From positions 1,746,001 through 1,810,000 of the forward strand of contig BSBM01000712.1 of assembly GCA_027924585.1 (NCBI GenBank): 64,000 nt of DNA, given 5' to 3'. The DNA is from Larix kaempferi. Lineage: Eukaryota > Streptophyta > Pinopsida > Pinales > Pinaceae. A program made the position numbers and the translations under genes. The notes below the pieces were generated by a model. It had not been told where the DNA came from and did not search any database. It saw nothing but the letters and a program-made list of their open reading frames with translations. Of this stretch, positions 22,456-33,834 are shown piece by piece; position 1 is the first letter of the stretch; each line of letters begins with the position of its first letter.

Positions 22456-24534
22456 GTGATTGTTGCTGCGAATCCTGAAAACCCAGGTCTGTCCAGAAAG
22501 CAGCCAACAAATGGTTCCGTTGCCGGCTTTAACCCTATTATTTTGAAGGCAATGTGGTGCTGGAATCCTACAGCTAAAGAAATTCAGGAGTGGTTTGATT
22601 CAAAGGCTAGAGAGTTCGTTGAACGTGAAAATAGAAGCCCTAGGCTTCAGACAGAGGACTGGTTGCAGAAGCATATTTATACTGACCTTCACGGAATCTT
22701 CTTTGTAACATTTGCACTCAAGTTGCATGAGTGGGTATCAAAGCTAGCAGATACTGGACCCACTGTGCATGTTGATCAACCTATCGTTTGGACGCCTGAG
22801 CTAGTTAGCATTTTGAAGCGGGTAGATAACCCTGTGTCCCGTGCAGTAGACTTTTGGTTGAACAATCTACTGGAAGGCTTCATCACCAAGTTTGCAGTAG
22901 ATACGAGAAAGAGCTTCAGTGAGGCTGAGAGGAGCTTCTTCAAAGCATATAGGGGTAAGTTCTTAAATTCCCTGAACTTGTGGATTAAAATGCTCTTAAA
23001 TGAAAAAGGAAAACTATGCATAGCTTCCAATGAATAGCATAGACAAGTAATGTCCGCAGATTCTAATAGTGATCTTGAAGTTATTAGTCGCACTCGTAGC
23101 GGAAAACGGTATAAAGTAGGCCTCGACCAGCAATCTTTTGAGTCTAGCCCAGAAGATAGCCGAGCTCGTAGAGGGAGACATATAGAGAGACAAGGGAGTG
23201 CTCATATCCCTAATCACCCCTTTACACCGTAAAAGCCAGACGGGGCTCAGCATAACCCCGCAGTAACACCCTCTAGTAGCCCGCACGGTACTTCTAGTAC
23301 CTCAGCCACACCTGTTTTTAACCATCCTGGAGGAAGTGCCACAGCACCTCCACTTCAACCTAGCACAAGAAGGATGGGTGATGACATGAAGCTACCAACC
23401 TTTAGAGGAACAGGGCTAGAAGACCCTGAGCAGCACTGGTTCCTATGTGAAGCCATTTGGACGATTAAGCAAATTAATGATGATGCTGTTAAGCTGGTTC
23501 AGTTAGCAACCACACTAAGAGAGAGAGCCTTAACCTAGTTTATGAAATACTCAACAGCACAGAATAGGACGCTTGCTGATGTAAGAAATGCTATGATTAA
23601 AGAATTCAAGAAACCTAAATCAGAATCACAGTGCATAATAGAACTCAAAGACATAAAACAGTTACCTACAGAATCAGTATGGGACTTTGACTAGAAGTTC
23701 AAATCCTTGATAGATCAAGTAAGCTTTGAGTTTGCACCACAGCAACATAAGGAATGGATCATTGCTGCGTTGCTTCCTCATATTAGACTTTCTCTTATGC
23801 AACAGAATCTCACTACTCAAGAACAAGGTCTAGAGATGGCTATGAAACTAGAAGCTTCACCAATTGCTGGAACAAGCAATGATGTTGCGCAGTTGCAGAA
23901 CCAAATAGCAAACCTAACTTTGCAGGTGCATGATATTAAGAAAGGAAAGGATGTTAAAGAAGAAATTTGGTGTACAAAGTGTAGAGCACAAGGACATTCA
24001 AAGGACCATTGTCCTGTTTTCATAGATTATATTGCAACCGGAGCACCTAACCCTTTACCACAGGCTCAGGGGCCTTGGTGTGAAATCTGTAGAACTAGAG
24101 GCCACAGACCACAAGAGTGTCACTTGTTACAGAAATATGTACAAACCCCACAGAATCTATATTGCAATTTCTGTAAATCAGTAGGCCATGATGAGAACAA
24201 TTGCAGAGCATATGATCTTATGATAGAAAGAAAACATGATGTTTATAGAATACAGTCGGAACCATGAGGACCCACAATAGGTCCGCAGTATGACCCAGCT
24301 CACCAAGGCCGAGCAGGAAATTACAGGGGCCGAGGATGCGCAAGAGGTTTTGGTCGTGGAAGAGGACAAATAACTTTCTATAACTGCGGAGCTCAAGGCC
24401 ATTATGCAAGGGATTGCCAAAACCCTACAACCACCTGCAGATACTGTAAATCTTATGATCATGTCATTGAAGAATGCCCTCATTTGATGGCCAAGATGCA
24501 AGAAAAGAAGCCACAGGTTAACCAGAATATTTAG
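22456..24534 (+). pseudogene. gag: G3 gag with five zinc knuckles
   Basis: One reading frame runs from 22456 to about 26600, broken only by stop codons. There is no ATG at its start (GTG at 22456), so the true start may be further upstream or lost. An N-terminal domain (about 190 residues, WCWNPTAKEIQEWFD) is followed by a Ser-rich linker, then the capsid-like part (MKLPTFRGTGLEDPEQHWFL, about 23380-23860). Five CCHC-type knuckles follow: CTKCRAQGHSKDHC, CEICRTRGHRPQEC, CNFCKSVGHDENNC, YNCGAQGHYARDC (first Cys changed to Tyr) and CRYCKSYDHVIEEC. Stops lie at 23035, 23230, 23536, 23692, 24265 and 24532. Confidence 0.82.
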
Positions 24535-25599
24535 TTGATTGCAGCAGAAAAAAGAGAACCAGATCCCACAATTAATATAGTGATGCGCAGTGGTGCAACC
24601 ATTGGTGCGCCAAAGTCGGGAACTGGAAAGCCAGCAACACAATGGGTGCGCCGCGCTAATATTAAACCATCCTTGCTCGACCTACAGAAGCAAAAAGAAG
24701 CATTCAAGCAAGATGAAGAGTATTTCACAGATCCGAGAGCTTCAAGTTCTGTTGCATTACCGCACAATGATATCAGACTGCATGTACCGAGTCAAGAGCA
24801 CCTGGCATAAGAGCAGGCTACTACATCTGGAAGGCCTAATGAGGAGGATACACTAGGCAGTGTTCATGCTTTCCTGAGAAGCTGCCTAAAGTTGTTGCGC
24901 AATGAAAAAGAAACTATGGAACTCCAAAACCTGTTGGATCAGTGTCAACAATCTGCTTCGATGAACACAGCACAGCGTGTTGTTCATCATATTAGGAGTC
25001 ATACTAGAACTGGAAGAGAGATGAGACTCACAACACAGATTGGAGCATTTGAAATGGACTAAGTCATTTTGGATTTAGGCTCAGAAGTTAATGTTCTCAC
25101 CATGCATACTTGGGAATAGATGGGTAGTCCTCAGCTTATCAGATCTCCTATCCATCTCAGATTAGCAAATCAGCAACGAGTTTCTCCATTGGGCAGATTA
25201 CCCAATGTACCCATTGATATTGAGGGAGTAAGAAGTTCTGTAGACTTTGAAGTAATCAAAATTTTAGATGACAGTAAACCTTACCCAACACTTTTAGGCA
25301 TAGACTGGGCATTTGATAATCTGGCTGTCATTAATTTGAAGAAAAGACAGATGACCTTTGAGGATGACCGGATTAGGGTCATTGCACCACTTGATCCCCT
25401 TCAAGGACCACGATATATTGAACCCATTCGAGCAGAAGAAGAAGTGCGCCACATGGAAAGTTTGTATCAGATGGCTGCTACTCATAATGATTATGTCAAT
25501 CCCACAGCGGACGGCCATATCAGCTGGCGATGCGATAGCTCGTGCGCATCAGATTCAAAAGAAGGACTGGAAAACTGGCAGAATCGCTTACATGAGGTT
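24535..25599 (+). pseudogene. pol: G3 protease region
   Basis: This continues the gag frame. A spacer with a basic stretch is followed by an aspartic protease: VILDLGSEVNVLTM near 25063-25105 (family D-S/T-G, here D-L-G, Asp kept), then LANQQRVSPLGRL, and the second half PTLLGIDWAFDNLAVINLKK at about 25288-25347. Stops lie at 24808, 25060 and 25117. It is a plausible retropepsin of Tat-like Ty3 elements. The catalytic triplet is altered, so activity would be doubtful even without the stops. Confidence 0.72.
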
Positions 25600-26320
25600 T
25601 CTGCAAGGCATTGCGCCATGATGACTAAATCCATTCGATGGATTGGCATAGAATTGAATAACACTCCAATATTTGATGGTTTAACTAGAGTAAGTGAATT
25701 CATACATGCATATGAACAAGAAATCTCAGATGAGCAGCGCATACAAGCATTGGATGTAGCACTGCGCGCTACACCCGCAAGATGGTGGGGTGCGCATAAA
25801 GAAAATATCGACACATGGAAAGACTATTGCAGGTTGATACTGCGTAGATTTCAAGAGACTACAGCAGGATCTTTGTGTAGATATGATGGACAGAGTGACC
25901 CCAGGTCACACGTTGAAGCATGTATTCAGCAATGGTCAGATATTCCAGAGGATGAGTGGGTTCACCTATTCATCCACACGTTGGATATAGTTCCAAGGAA
26001 CTGGTAGACTGAAACAGAATTGCACAGAGGCACTGTCACTTGGCCTCTCATGATTGAAAGTTTTCAACTCACTTTCAGCTTTGAGTCAGAGCATACAAGC
26101 ATCAATCAGGCTTTAAACTGTATTAAAAGGAAGATATTTGGACGATGTCCTTTCCCAGAGTATTCTCAACCAGATTGGGTTGTCCAGATGGAACATGCCC
26201 TGGAACGCTATAATCTCACCACTGGAGAAGAGGATGATGATCCTCACAACATCAATATTCTAGAGTCAGAAGGGATTCGCAAAGTCGAAGGCCCTCAGCT
26301 TGATATCCCTACCATTACAG
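25600..26320 (+). pseudogene. G3 gag-like module between protease and RT
   Basis: Still in the same frame: TPIFDGLTRVSEFIHAYEQE, then ALDVALRATPARWWGAHKEN, WKDYCRLILRRFQE, VHLFIHTLDIVPRNW, FQLTFSFE, and an acidic TGEEDDDPHNINI tail. The Trp-Trp, capsid-like helix pattern and the F-DG-T opening resemble a second retrotransposon Gag capsid fold, here placed after the protease. A stop at 26005 replaces a residue after RNW. The position directly before the KINIC/YWDD pre-RT block is the same as expected for G2, which is cut at that point. Confidence 0.6.
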
Positions 26321-26600
26321 AACACATCAAGCTCAAGAAGATTAATATTTGTACAGAAGCCGAACCCAAGTTTGCCTCTATAGGAGATTATTGGGATGAT
26401 GAAACTATTGGCCATATTGCAGATTTACTACATGAGTACCAGGATATCTTTCCTACCAAGTTTACATAAATGAAAGGCATCCTAGGAGATTTAGGAGTTA
26501 TGCGCATACCTTTGAAAGCAGACGCTAAGCCAGTAAAACAGCGCCCGTACAGGTTGAACCCGCGATATAAAGAAAAGGTCAGAGAAGAAATTGATACATG
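26321..26600 (+). pseudogene. pol: G3 start of RT, cut at right edge
   Basis: KLKKINICTEAEPKFASIGD, YWDDETIGHIADLLHEYQDI, GILGDLGVMRIPLKADAKPV and QRPYRLNPRYKEKVREEIDT, then the frame leaves the family at about 26600. The parallel G2 segment continues into MLDASIIELVEESEW. An in-frame TAA lies at 26467. Confidence 0.8.
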
Positions 26601-27186
26601 TTATCTTCCCTGGAAAAGATAGCCTTCCTATCATAAAGATAAGGACTTCCCAACACAATACCACAGATATCCAATGGAACCACATCCAGATCTACTTCAT
26701 CAACAAATCCATAAGTAATAGCGAAGCTAAGTCTACACTATTTTGTCACCTTTAGTTGTGCATTATCACACACCCATCCAAGTGTATATGGCTTTGGGTG
26801 TAACTTAGTTTCCAAATGAATTTTTTTAACAATCTCTTCTGAAATGAGATTGGCTTTTGATCCACTATAAAAAGTGTATATATTTTTGTATGCTTAGAGA
26901 TTACTCTTATATGAAATAACTCACTTCTTTTTCTTTCATCAACAACAGATTCATGATTTGAATTAGAAGTAGAAGGATTTTTAACTTGAATTTTCGTAGC
27001 AACAATATTAGTCTCATCCCTTGAGTCAGATCCCAAATCATGTTGGATGGTTGTAGCAGTGGTCTTCTTGTCCTCCTTATTCTAAAACATCTTAAGCTTG
27101 AGCTCCGGATGAAGCCTCCAACATTTGGATGCATCATGACCCTTTTTTCTGGCAATGTGAGCATGTAGATTTATCTCCCTCTTTCT
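26601..27186 (-). pseudogene. pol: G1 protease relic
   Basis: From 27170 downward on the minus strand: a zinc-knuckle region in pieces, then an aspartic protease in which the motif reads FYSGSKANLISEEIVKKI, with Tyr in place of the catalytic Asp. Then comes PYTLGWVCDNAQLKVTK. It ends near VPLDICGIVLGSPYLYDRKA at 26610, at the G3 junction. Stops and frame changes are frequent. The protein is dead by the Asp loss. Confidence 0.72.
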
Positions 27187-28041
27187 TCATTGTAGCTGTA
27201 TGCTTACCTTTCCCTTTACTTTTGAATTTGTCTCCATCAGGTTTGTAAGGTTTATTTGAAAAGTTTTCATTTGTATTCTTCCCCTTAACTCCATATGAGT
27301 CACTTGAACGCATACCTCATCAAGGTTAGCTGGATTAAACATAAGTATCATATGACGTAAATAACTATGTAATCCACCTATGAAATTGAGAATAATTTCT
27401 TGAGTGTAGAGAGGTATACCAAGTGTTAAAGATCTCTTTCTGAATTCTTGTGTGTACTCTTTCACACTTTGAACCTTACCTTGCCTCAAATTCTTCCAAT
27501 CCATCATGGCTTGCTGCATGTAGCCCAATGGATAGAATTTCTTCTTTAATGCTGAAGTGAACTCGTGCCAAGAGGAGATGATGTTTCCTTTTGAGGCAAG
27601 ATCCTTTTGAGTTCTACTCTCCCACCATATGAGAGTGGTCCCTCCAAGTCGGAGAGAAGCCAACTGAATTTTTAAGTTGTCTTCAGTGAAATTTTGAATG
27701 CTAAAATAAACATCTATTTGACAGATCCAATTATCCAATTTCTCAGCATTAAGTTCTCCATTATAAATAGGTAACTCAAACTTAATATCAAGCTTTAATT
27801 GAGGCACATTGAAATTAACTTCTTCTTTTTTTAGGTGAGGAATGTAAAGATCCATCAAGAAAAGATGGTGAAGATAAAGGATTTTAAGAGGTTCCTCATG
27901 ACCTCCCTTACATTTACCTTTAGCATGAGATGAACCACCTTGTTCTGCCTTCTTTCGATCTTGATAAAGCTCTTCCACCATACTTTGCATCTTCATGAAA
28001 TCCTTAAGGAAGTCTCCTTCAGATGGGATTGAAGAAGTCAC
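27187..28041 (-). pseudogene. gag: G1 gag
   Basis: A 284-codon open stretch with the retrotransposon Gag domain: FELPIYNGELNAEKLDNWIC, then QIDVYFSI, LRLGGTTLIWWESRTQ, WHEFTSALKKKFYPLGYMQQ, WKNLRQGKVQSVKEYTQEFR and IPLYTQEIILNFIGGLHSYL. This is the classic spacing of plant Ty3/gypsy capsid. The start at 28041 is a weak alternative codon, and an upstream minus-strand frame continues towards the primer site. The C-terminal part with the knuckle is shifted into other frames at about 27186. It encodes the particle protein only. Confidence 0.85.
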
Positions 28042-28175
28042 ATCTTCTCATTTTTCTGAAGCCATTCTTCCTCTTCTTGAATCAATCTCCGGATCAAATT
28101 ATTCAACCTCTCCTTAACCTATCTAAAGCCTTGCTCTTGTTAACATAAACAAACTCGCAATGAAATGGTTAAGCT

Positions 28176-28187
28176 GCTCTGATACCA
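28176..28187 (-). other. Primer binding site of G1
   Basis: TGGTATCAGAGC on the minus strand, four bases inside the G1 5' LTR edge (28192). It is complementary to initiator methionine tRNA. Confidence 0.85.
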
Positions 28188-28191
28188 AACT

Positions 28192-29092
28192 TGATCTGAA
28201 AAACTTTCAAGATCTTTTTAACCATAAAATTGCATGTGAAATTTGCATGTAAATTCTCATAAAAAGGCTTTTAAAGATGAATTTTAAATGCTTAAATCAT
28301 ACACACAAGTAAATAAACAAGTATTCAAACCAGAAATTTGTAGACAACAAATGATAATGGAGTTCACCCTTCTTGGGATACGTCTCTGGGCCACTTCCAA
28401 TGAGAAGGCCGACCTTATTAAGTCTTCAAAGACTTACATACATGAGTTCTGGAAACACTTCTTAGTTCTGTCAGTCAAACCCATAAACAGACTACACCAC
28501 TACGTTCCTCTCAAAATTTTGAGTAAAATGAATATAAACTTGACTATATTTTCCTGAGGCCTCCTCTGCCATGCAAATCGAAACAAAATATGCTTGCAAC
28601 TATACAGACTGTATAGATTTACCACCTCAGGAAGTGCACCCATTAATTTCATGTATCTAGCTCAAGATCTATTCCTGTACTTTGTCTTGGGAACTGTGCA
28701 AAATGCGCTCTATGTAATTGTTTTCTATGGCTCCAAACATGATTTTAAATAGGCGTTTGAACACGAATTGGAGGGCCACGTGCCCCTTTTTGGCCCCTAT
28801 TTTCGCCTTTCAACTCTTAACCAAAAATGGTTGATAAGCATTCAATGAATGGGCTTTGGCCCAGTGGAAAAGTGTTGCAACCTGGGGGCATAGGTCCCCG
28901 AGTCAAACCCATGGGCCTCTCCCCTTTCAACGTGACTTTTTTCTATATTTGTTGTGCAGTTTGGTTATGTGGCACTGCGGTGGGTTATGACGTGGTTTGT
29001 TTCTTCGTTAGTTTGGCTTGTGACTGGGATTGTTTCTTCATCAGTTTGGCTTGTTGATTGGTGCTCCACGTAACACTTTACGACCTCAGTGT
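28192..29092 (-). repeat. G1 5' LTR, inner part
   Basis: Matches 9566-10466. The LTR is cut at 29092 by C3 and resumes at 36477. Weak tRNA-like boxes lie at 28857-28915. Confidence 0.88.
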
Positions 29093-29696
29093 TGTTAATA
29101 TTTAATATGCTAAGACAGAAAATAGCAGCATTGCATTCCATTTCACAATAATAGCATATACAGGATCACTGAAGAAACAACAAGCATAGCACAAACACAA
29201 GAGACACAAATTTATCCTGGGAAACCCTCATGGGGTAGAAAACCCAGTAAAGCTTCCTCAATATAGATGACCAGCAATATACAAAGATGTAACCCTGAGC
29301 ATAAGCTCCTCCTTCTCCATAGCAAACTTCTCCTCCACAAGTGCGCCACTCTCAAGTGAGTGAGTGTGTGTAAAATGAGGAATACACCTCCTCTATTTAT
29401 ACACTTCTTCGACTTGTCTTTTACACAAATCATGTAGGCTCGTATTTAACCAATGGGTTAAATACCCCACTACAACTGACTGGGCCGATCCCTCTAGGGT
29501 GGTCTAATAACCCTTTGACCCACATAACACATACAGGGCCGACCCCCACTAGGGAAGTCTAATAACCCAAGTTACCACCTTCCTACGGAGGAATAAACAT
29601 CTCCGGATATACAATAAGATCTTCAAGGAGGAATGAAACATCTCCAGAATAATAAAGTACAAATATAATACTCTTTGAAGTTACAATATCTCAACA
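29093..29696 (-). repeat. 3' LTR of C3
   Basis: A 604-bp LTR with a TATA box (CTATTTATA at 29393-29401, reversed). It contains two copies of the GTCTAATAACCC block (about 29501 and 29548). Confidence 0.95.
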
Positions 29697-29945
29697 CTCC
29701 TCCTTAACGAGAAGGATATTATAACAGCATCTGCACAAGCAAGGAGTCATCAACATCATACATGATACATCTATAAATCATTGGAAGCTTTCTCAACATC
29801 ATCAGTAACTCAAGCAGTTACTGGAACATCTTCAATACTGGAACATCAACATCTTCAGTACTGAGTCTTTATCTTCTGCAGCACTCGAACAGCTACAACA
29901 ACATCAACATCTGGATCCTCACGATCATCAACATCATCATCATAC

Positions 29946-30420
29946 GATCATCAGCATCGAGATCATCTCGATCTACAGCATCTGGATCATCTCGATCTAC
30001 AGCATCTGGATCATCTCGATCTACAGCATCTGGATCATCACGATCTACAGCATCTGGATTATCTCGATCTACAACATCTGGATCATCTCGATCTACAGCA
30101 TCTGGATCATCACGATCTACAGTATCTGGATCATCACGTTCTACATCATCTAGATCATCTCGATCTACAACATCTGGATCATCACGATCTATAGCATCTG
30201 GATCATCTTGATCTACATCATCTGGATCATCTCAATCTACAGCATCTAGATCATCTCGATCTACAGCATCTGGATCATCTCGATCTACAGCATCTGGATC
30301 ATCTTGATCTACAGCATCTAGATCATCTCGATCTGCAACATCTGGATCATCTTGATCTACAACATCTGGATCATCTTGATCATCACGATCAACATCATCG
30401 TCATCTAGATCATTACGATC
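29946..30420. repeat. 24-bp tandem array in C3
   Basis: About 19 units of GATCTACAGCATCTGGATCATCTC (20-base core GATCTACAGCATCTGGATCA). The unit is eight codons long, so the minus strand reads as an Asp-rich run (DPDAVDRD type) without being a gene. Confidence 0.92.
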
Positions 30421-30424
30421 AACA

Positions 30425-30668
30425 ACATCATCAATGCAAGTATAAATATCATTAATACAAGTATCCTCATCAATACAAGTATACATATAATCAATACAAG
30501 TATCTCATCAATACAAGTATACACATCATCAATACAAGTATCCTCATCAATACAAGTATACATATCATCAATAAAAGTATCCTCATCAATACAAGTATAC
30601 ACATCATCAATACAAGTATCCTCATCAATACAAGTATACACATCATCAATACAAGTATACACAATAGC
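30425..30668. repeat. 18/21-bp alternating array in C3
   Basis: ATCAATACAAGTATCCTC (18) alternates with a 21-base version carrying TATACACATC, giving a 39-base higher-order unit, about six copies. Confidence 0.88.
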
Positions 30669-30689
30669 ATCATATCCTACAATACACAT

Positions 30690-31450
30690 GATCCAATTAC
30701 GGGATGATCAATCCCTCTCACTTTAGGACATAGGTCCAAGGATGATACAATCCTAATCCACTTACGGGATGATCAGTCCCTCTCACTTTAAGACATCTCA
30801 CCATGTCTAGGGATGATGCAATCCCAATCTGTTTACAGGATGATTAGTCCTTATCACTTTAAGACACCTCACCATGTCTAGGGACAAGGCAATCCCAATC
30901 TATTTATAGGATGATTAGTCCTTATCACTTTAAGACATCTCACCATGTCTAGGGATGAGGCAATCCCAATCTATTTATAGGATGATTAGTCCTTATCACT
31001 TTAAGACACCTCACCATGTCTAGGGACGAGGCAATCCCAATCTATTTACAGGATGATTAGTCCTTATCACTTTAAGACATCTCACCATGTCTAAGAACGA
31101 GGCAATCCCAATCTATTTACAGGATGATTAGTCCTTATCACTTTAAGACATGTCACCATGTCTAGGGACGAGGCAATACCAATCTATTTACAGGATGATT
31201 AGTCCTTATCACTTTAAGACATCTCACCTTGTCTAGGGACGAGGCAATCCTAATCTATTTACAGGATGATTAGTCCTTATCACTTTAAGACATCTCACCA
31301 TGTCTAGGGACGAGGCAATCCCAATCTACTTACAGGATGATTAATCCTTATCACTTTAGGACATAAGTCCAAGGACGATGCAATCCTGATCCACTTACGG
31401 GATGATCAATCCCTATCACTTTAGAACATAAGTCCAAGGACAATGTAATC
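30690..31450. repeat. 71-bp tandem array in C3
   Basis: About eight units spaced exactly 71 bases (GATTAGTCC at 30842, 30913, 30984, 31055 and on). Each contains CTTTAAGACATCTCACCATG and GAGGCAATCCCAATC. Degenerate units are at both ends. Confidence 0.92.
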
Positions 31451-31494
31451 CTATCACGTACATTTTGAACCAAACGCTCAGGGACGATGCAGTC

Positions 31495-31995
31495 CTATCA
31501 CGTCCACTAGGGACCACTTTCTTGGAGACATATGTCTACGGATCTCTTTTATGACATGTGTCCATGGATGATACAATCCCCTCGTCCACTAGGGACCACA
31601 TTCTCGGAGACATCTATCTACGGATCACTTTTAGAACTAAAGTCCAGGGATGATACAATCCTCTCATCCACTAGGGACCACATTCTCAGAGACATCTGTC
31701 TACGGATCACTTTAGAACTGAAGTCCAGGGATGATGCAATCCTCTCGTCCACTAGGGACCACATTCTCGGAGACATCTATCTACGGTTCTATTTAGGACT
31801 AAAGCCCAGGGATGATACAATCCCCACCTGTCCACTAGGGACTTCATTCTCGGAGACCATACGTCTACGGATCATTTTAGAACATGTGTTCAAGGATGAC
31901 GCAATCCCCTCCTGTCCACTACGGACTTCATTCTCTAAGACCATACGTCTACAGATACTTTTAGAACATGTGTTCAAGGATGATGCAATCCCCTC
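31495..31995. repeat. 82-bp tandem array in C3
   Basis: Six units of 81-84 bases with GTCCACTAGGGACCAC at 31502, 31584, 31666, 31747, 31830 and 31914. The long plus-strand open stretch over it comes from the repeat period. Confidence 0.9.
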
Positions 31996-32099
31996 CTCAA
32001 CTTAGACCCTGTCTAAGGACCATCCACCAACCTCTCTGTAGGCATCACCAATATAAGTATCCACATCATCGACCTCACTGTCGATGTAGGCAATCTCAT

Positions 32100-33367
32100 C
32101 ATAAGTGATCACATCACTCCCCCTTTCGAGGAGGGTCCTTCTAAACTATATTCAGTTTGTCTCGGAAAACTTTACTTGAGGTAGAGGTTTGGTTAGTACA
32201 TCGGTAACTTGTTGCAAATTCGAACTTTAATTCCTTTCTGCACCATATCTTGTATATAGAAATGTCAGATCTCTATGTGCTTTGACTTATCATGGAACAT
32301 TGGATTCTCTACCATTTTGGTACAACTCTGTTTGTCACATAGGATCACAGTTGGGTCTATCTCTAAGTTAAACAATCCTGAAGCCATACTTCTTCACAAC
32401 TTAGTAGAGCAAGCATCCATATATTCCGCTTGTGCTGAGAGCCACACTAGACTGCTTCCTGCTAAACCACAAGATCATGGCTGATCCCAGACAATAACAT
32501 CTTCTCGATGTGCTCTTCCTGTCTGATACACTTTCTGCTCAATCACATCTGTGTAGCCATCTGAATTCATGATCTTCAAGATAACATAGATCAAATTCTA
32601 TCGTATCCTTTAGGTACCTCATCACATGCTTTGCAGCTATCAGGTGAACTCGTCTAGGTTCCACTAGATACTGTCTCAAGGTGTTTCACAGCAAAGCATA
32701 TATCTGACCTAGTATTCGTTAGATACATCAATGACCCAATAAAATTTTCTGTACAGAGTTATATCCACTAACTCTGATGAGTCATCCGCTAACAGCTTCA
32801 AGTTGGAATCCATGAGAGTGGCCATTCCAACACATCAAGTCTTCTCAAGATTTCTCAGCATACTTTCCCTAGTTGAGAAAGATTCCTTCTGAGCCTTTCC
32901 ATACTTCTAGACCTAGAAAGTAATGTATCAATCTGAGATCTTTCATTTTCATTTCTGTAGCCATCTATCTGTGCCATCTCTCATCAGATGGGTCTACTGA
33001 TATGAGCCTCAACATCATTCGAACTCTGTGGTGAGTTCTTTCTTGCATCCATGTCATATGTGTATAGAAGCCATATTCAACCTTGTAGCAAAGGTTGAGA
33101 TCCACATCACCCATGGTGATCATTAAGCTCATCAATTGATTATCGATCCGGGGAACCCATACAGAACCTGATTCACACTTCTTCTTTAATTACACCATTA
33201 AGAGGATGGTCTTATCTAGCCACTTGGAGCAAACATCTCATCATGATTCTCTTCCTCTTTCTAAGAGAATCTTCTAGCCACAAGCCTTCTATAGTGTGTT
33301 TGATTTGTAAATCCTTTTGTTGAACATCCATCGCTTGTTTAGTGTTCATCATTCATCATGATCTTTC
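32100..33367 (-). pseudogene. pol: C3 RT/RNase H relic
   Basis: The minus strand shows copia pol fragments in many frames: a connection region near 32720-32640 (YLTNTRSDICFAVK-like), RNase H pieces near 32600-32400 (SRKQSSVALS, CDKQSCTKM, NPMFHDKSKHIEI) and a C-terminal VLTKPLPQVK near 32170. RT is represented only by short blocks and the YVDD motif is not found. Frameshifts and stops are far denser than the 3% LTR divergence would predict. Confidence 0.72.
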
Positions 33368-33778
33368 CTACAAATCAAAATTAAGTACATGATTAGTAAT
33401 ACTTCATAATCATCAAATCATATTGACATGATAACCTATTATGCATACAGATATCATTTACATAGTTATGCAACTATTTTGACCAATACTTTGGCACAAC
33501 ACTTTCCCATATCCTGTATGCATACAATGGCTATCTAGATGCCTTCAATCTCTACCAGAACATACTATCGAGAGTGTGCACAGCTCTCAGCATGTCAGCA
33601 AAGAGGTTTCATTCTAGACAAGCAACAATGGAAGGTTTGTCCAACTTACCAATCATATGCATATTAGAGTATACTGTTCAATGCTCTATGAATGTTTACA
33701 CTCAGCATGATATATTCTAGGAATACAAATATGCATACAAGCAATATCATTTACTATTTCAAATAACAACTCAAATAC
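33368..33778 (-). other. Intron-like segment B in C3
   Basis: A 411-base counterpart of 5201-5605 and 61985-62373, with the same GTATTT start and TTGTAG end on the minus strand. Confidence 0.5.
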
Positions 33779-33834
33779 TTATCTTTTATGTTTGTGTGGT
33801 TGCCTCCCGCTTGATCTTCTATATGTCTTTTGAA

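Larger units (their letters stand above)
19320..26600 (+). mobile_element. Ty3/gypsy fragment G3, permuted order
   Basis: A plus-strand fragment in the order: C-terminal part of a 3' ORF, purine tract, one LTR, gag, protease, gag-like module, start of RT. A normal element has LTR at both ends and the 3' ORF last. Here the 3' ORF lies before the single LTR and gag after it. The left edge joins G2 at about 19320. The right edge, at KEKVREEIDT near 26600, joins G1 protease sequence on the opposite strand. The second LTR, RT core, RNase H and integrase are missing. Confidence 0.75.

Noticed and set aside
30232-30486. Asp-rich minus-strand frame
   Set aside because: The 24-bp unit is a multiple of three and reads open by period alone.
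30425-31995. Regular repeats that could suggest a CRISPR array
   Set aside because: The units are contiguous tandem repeats without unique spacers, inside a plant copia element.
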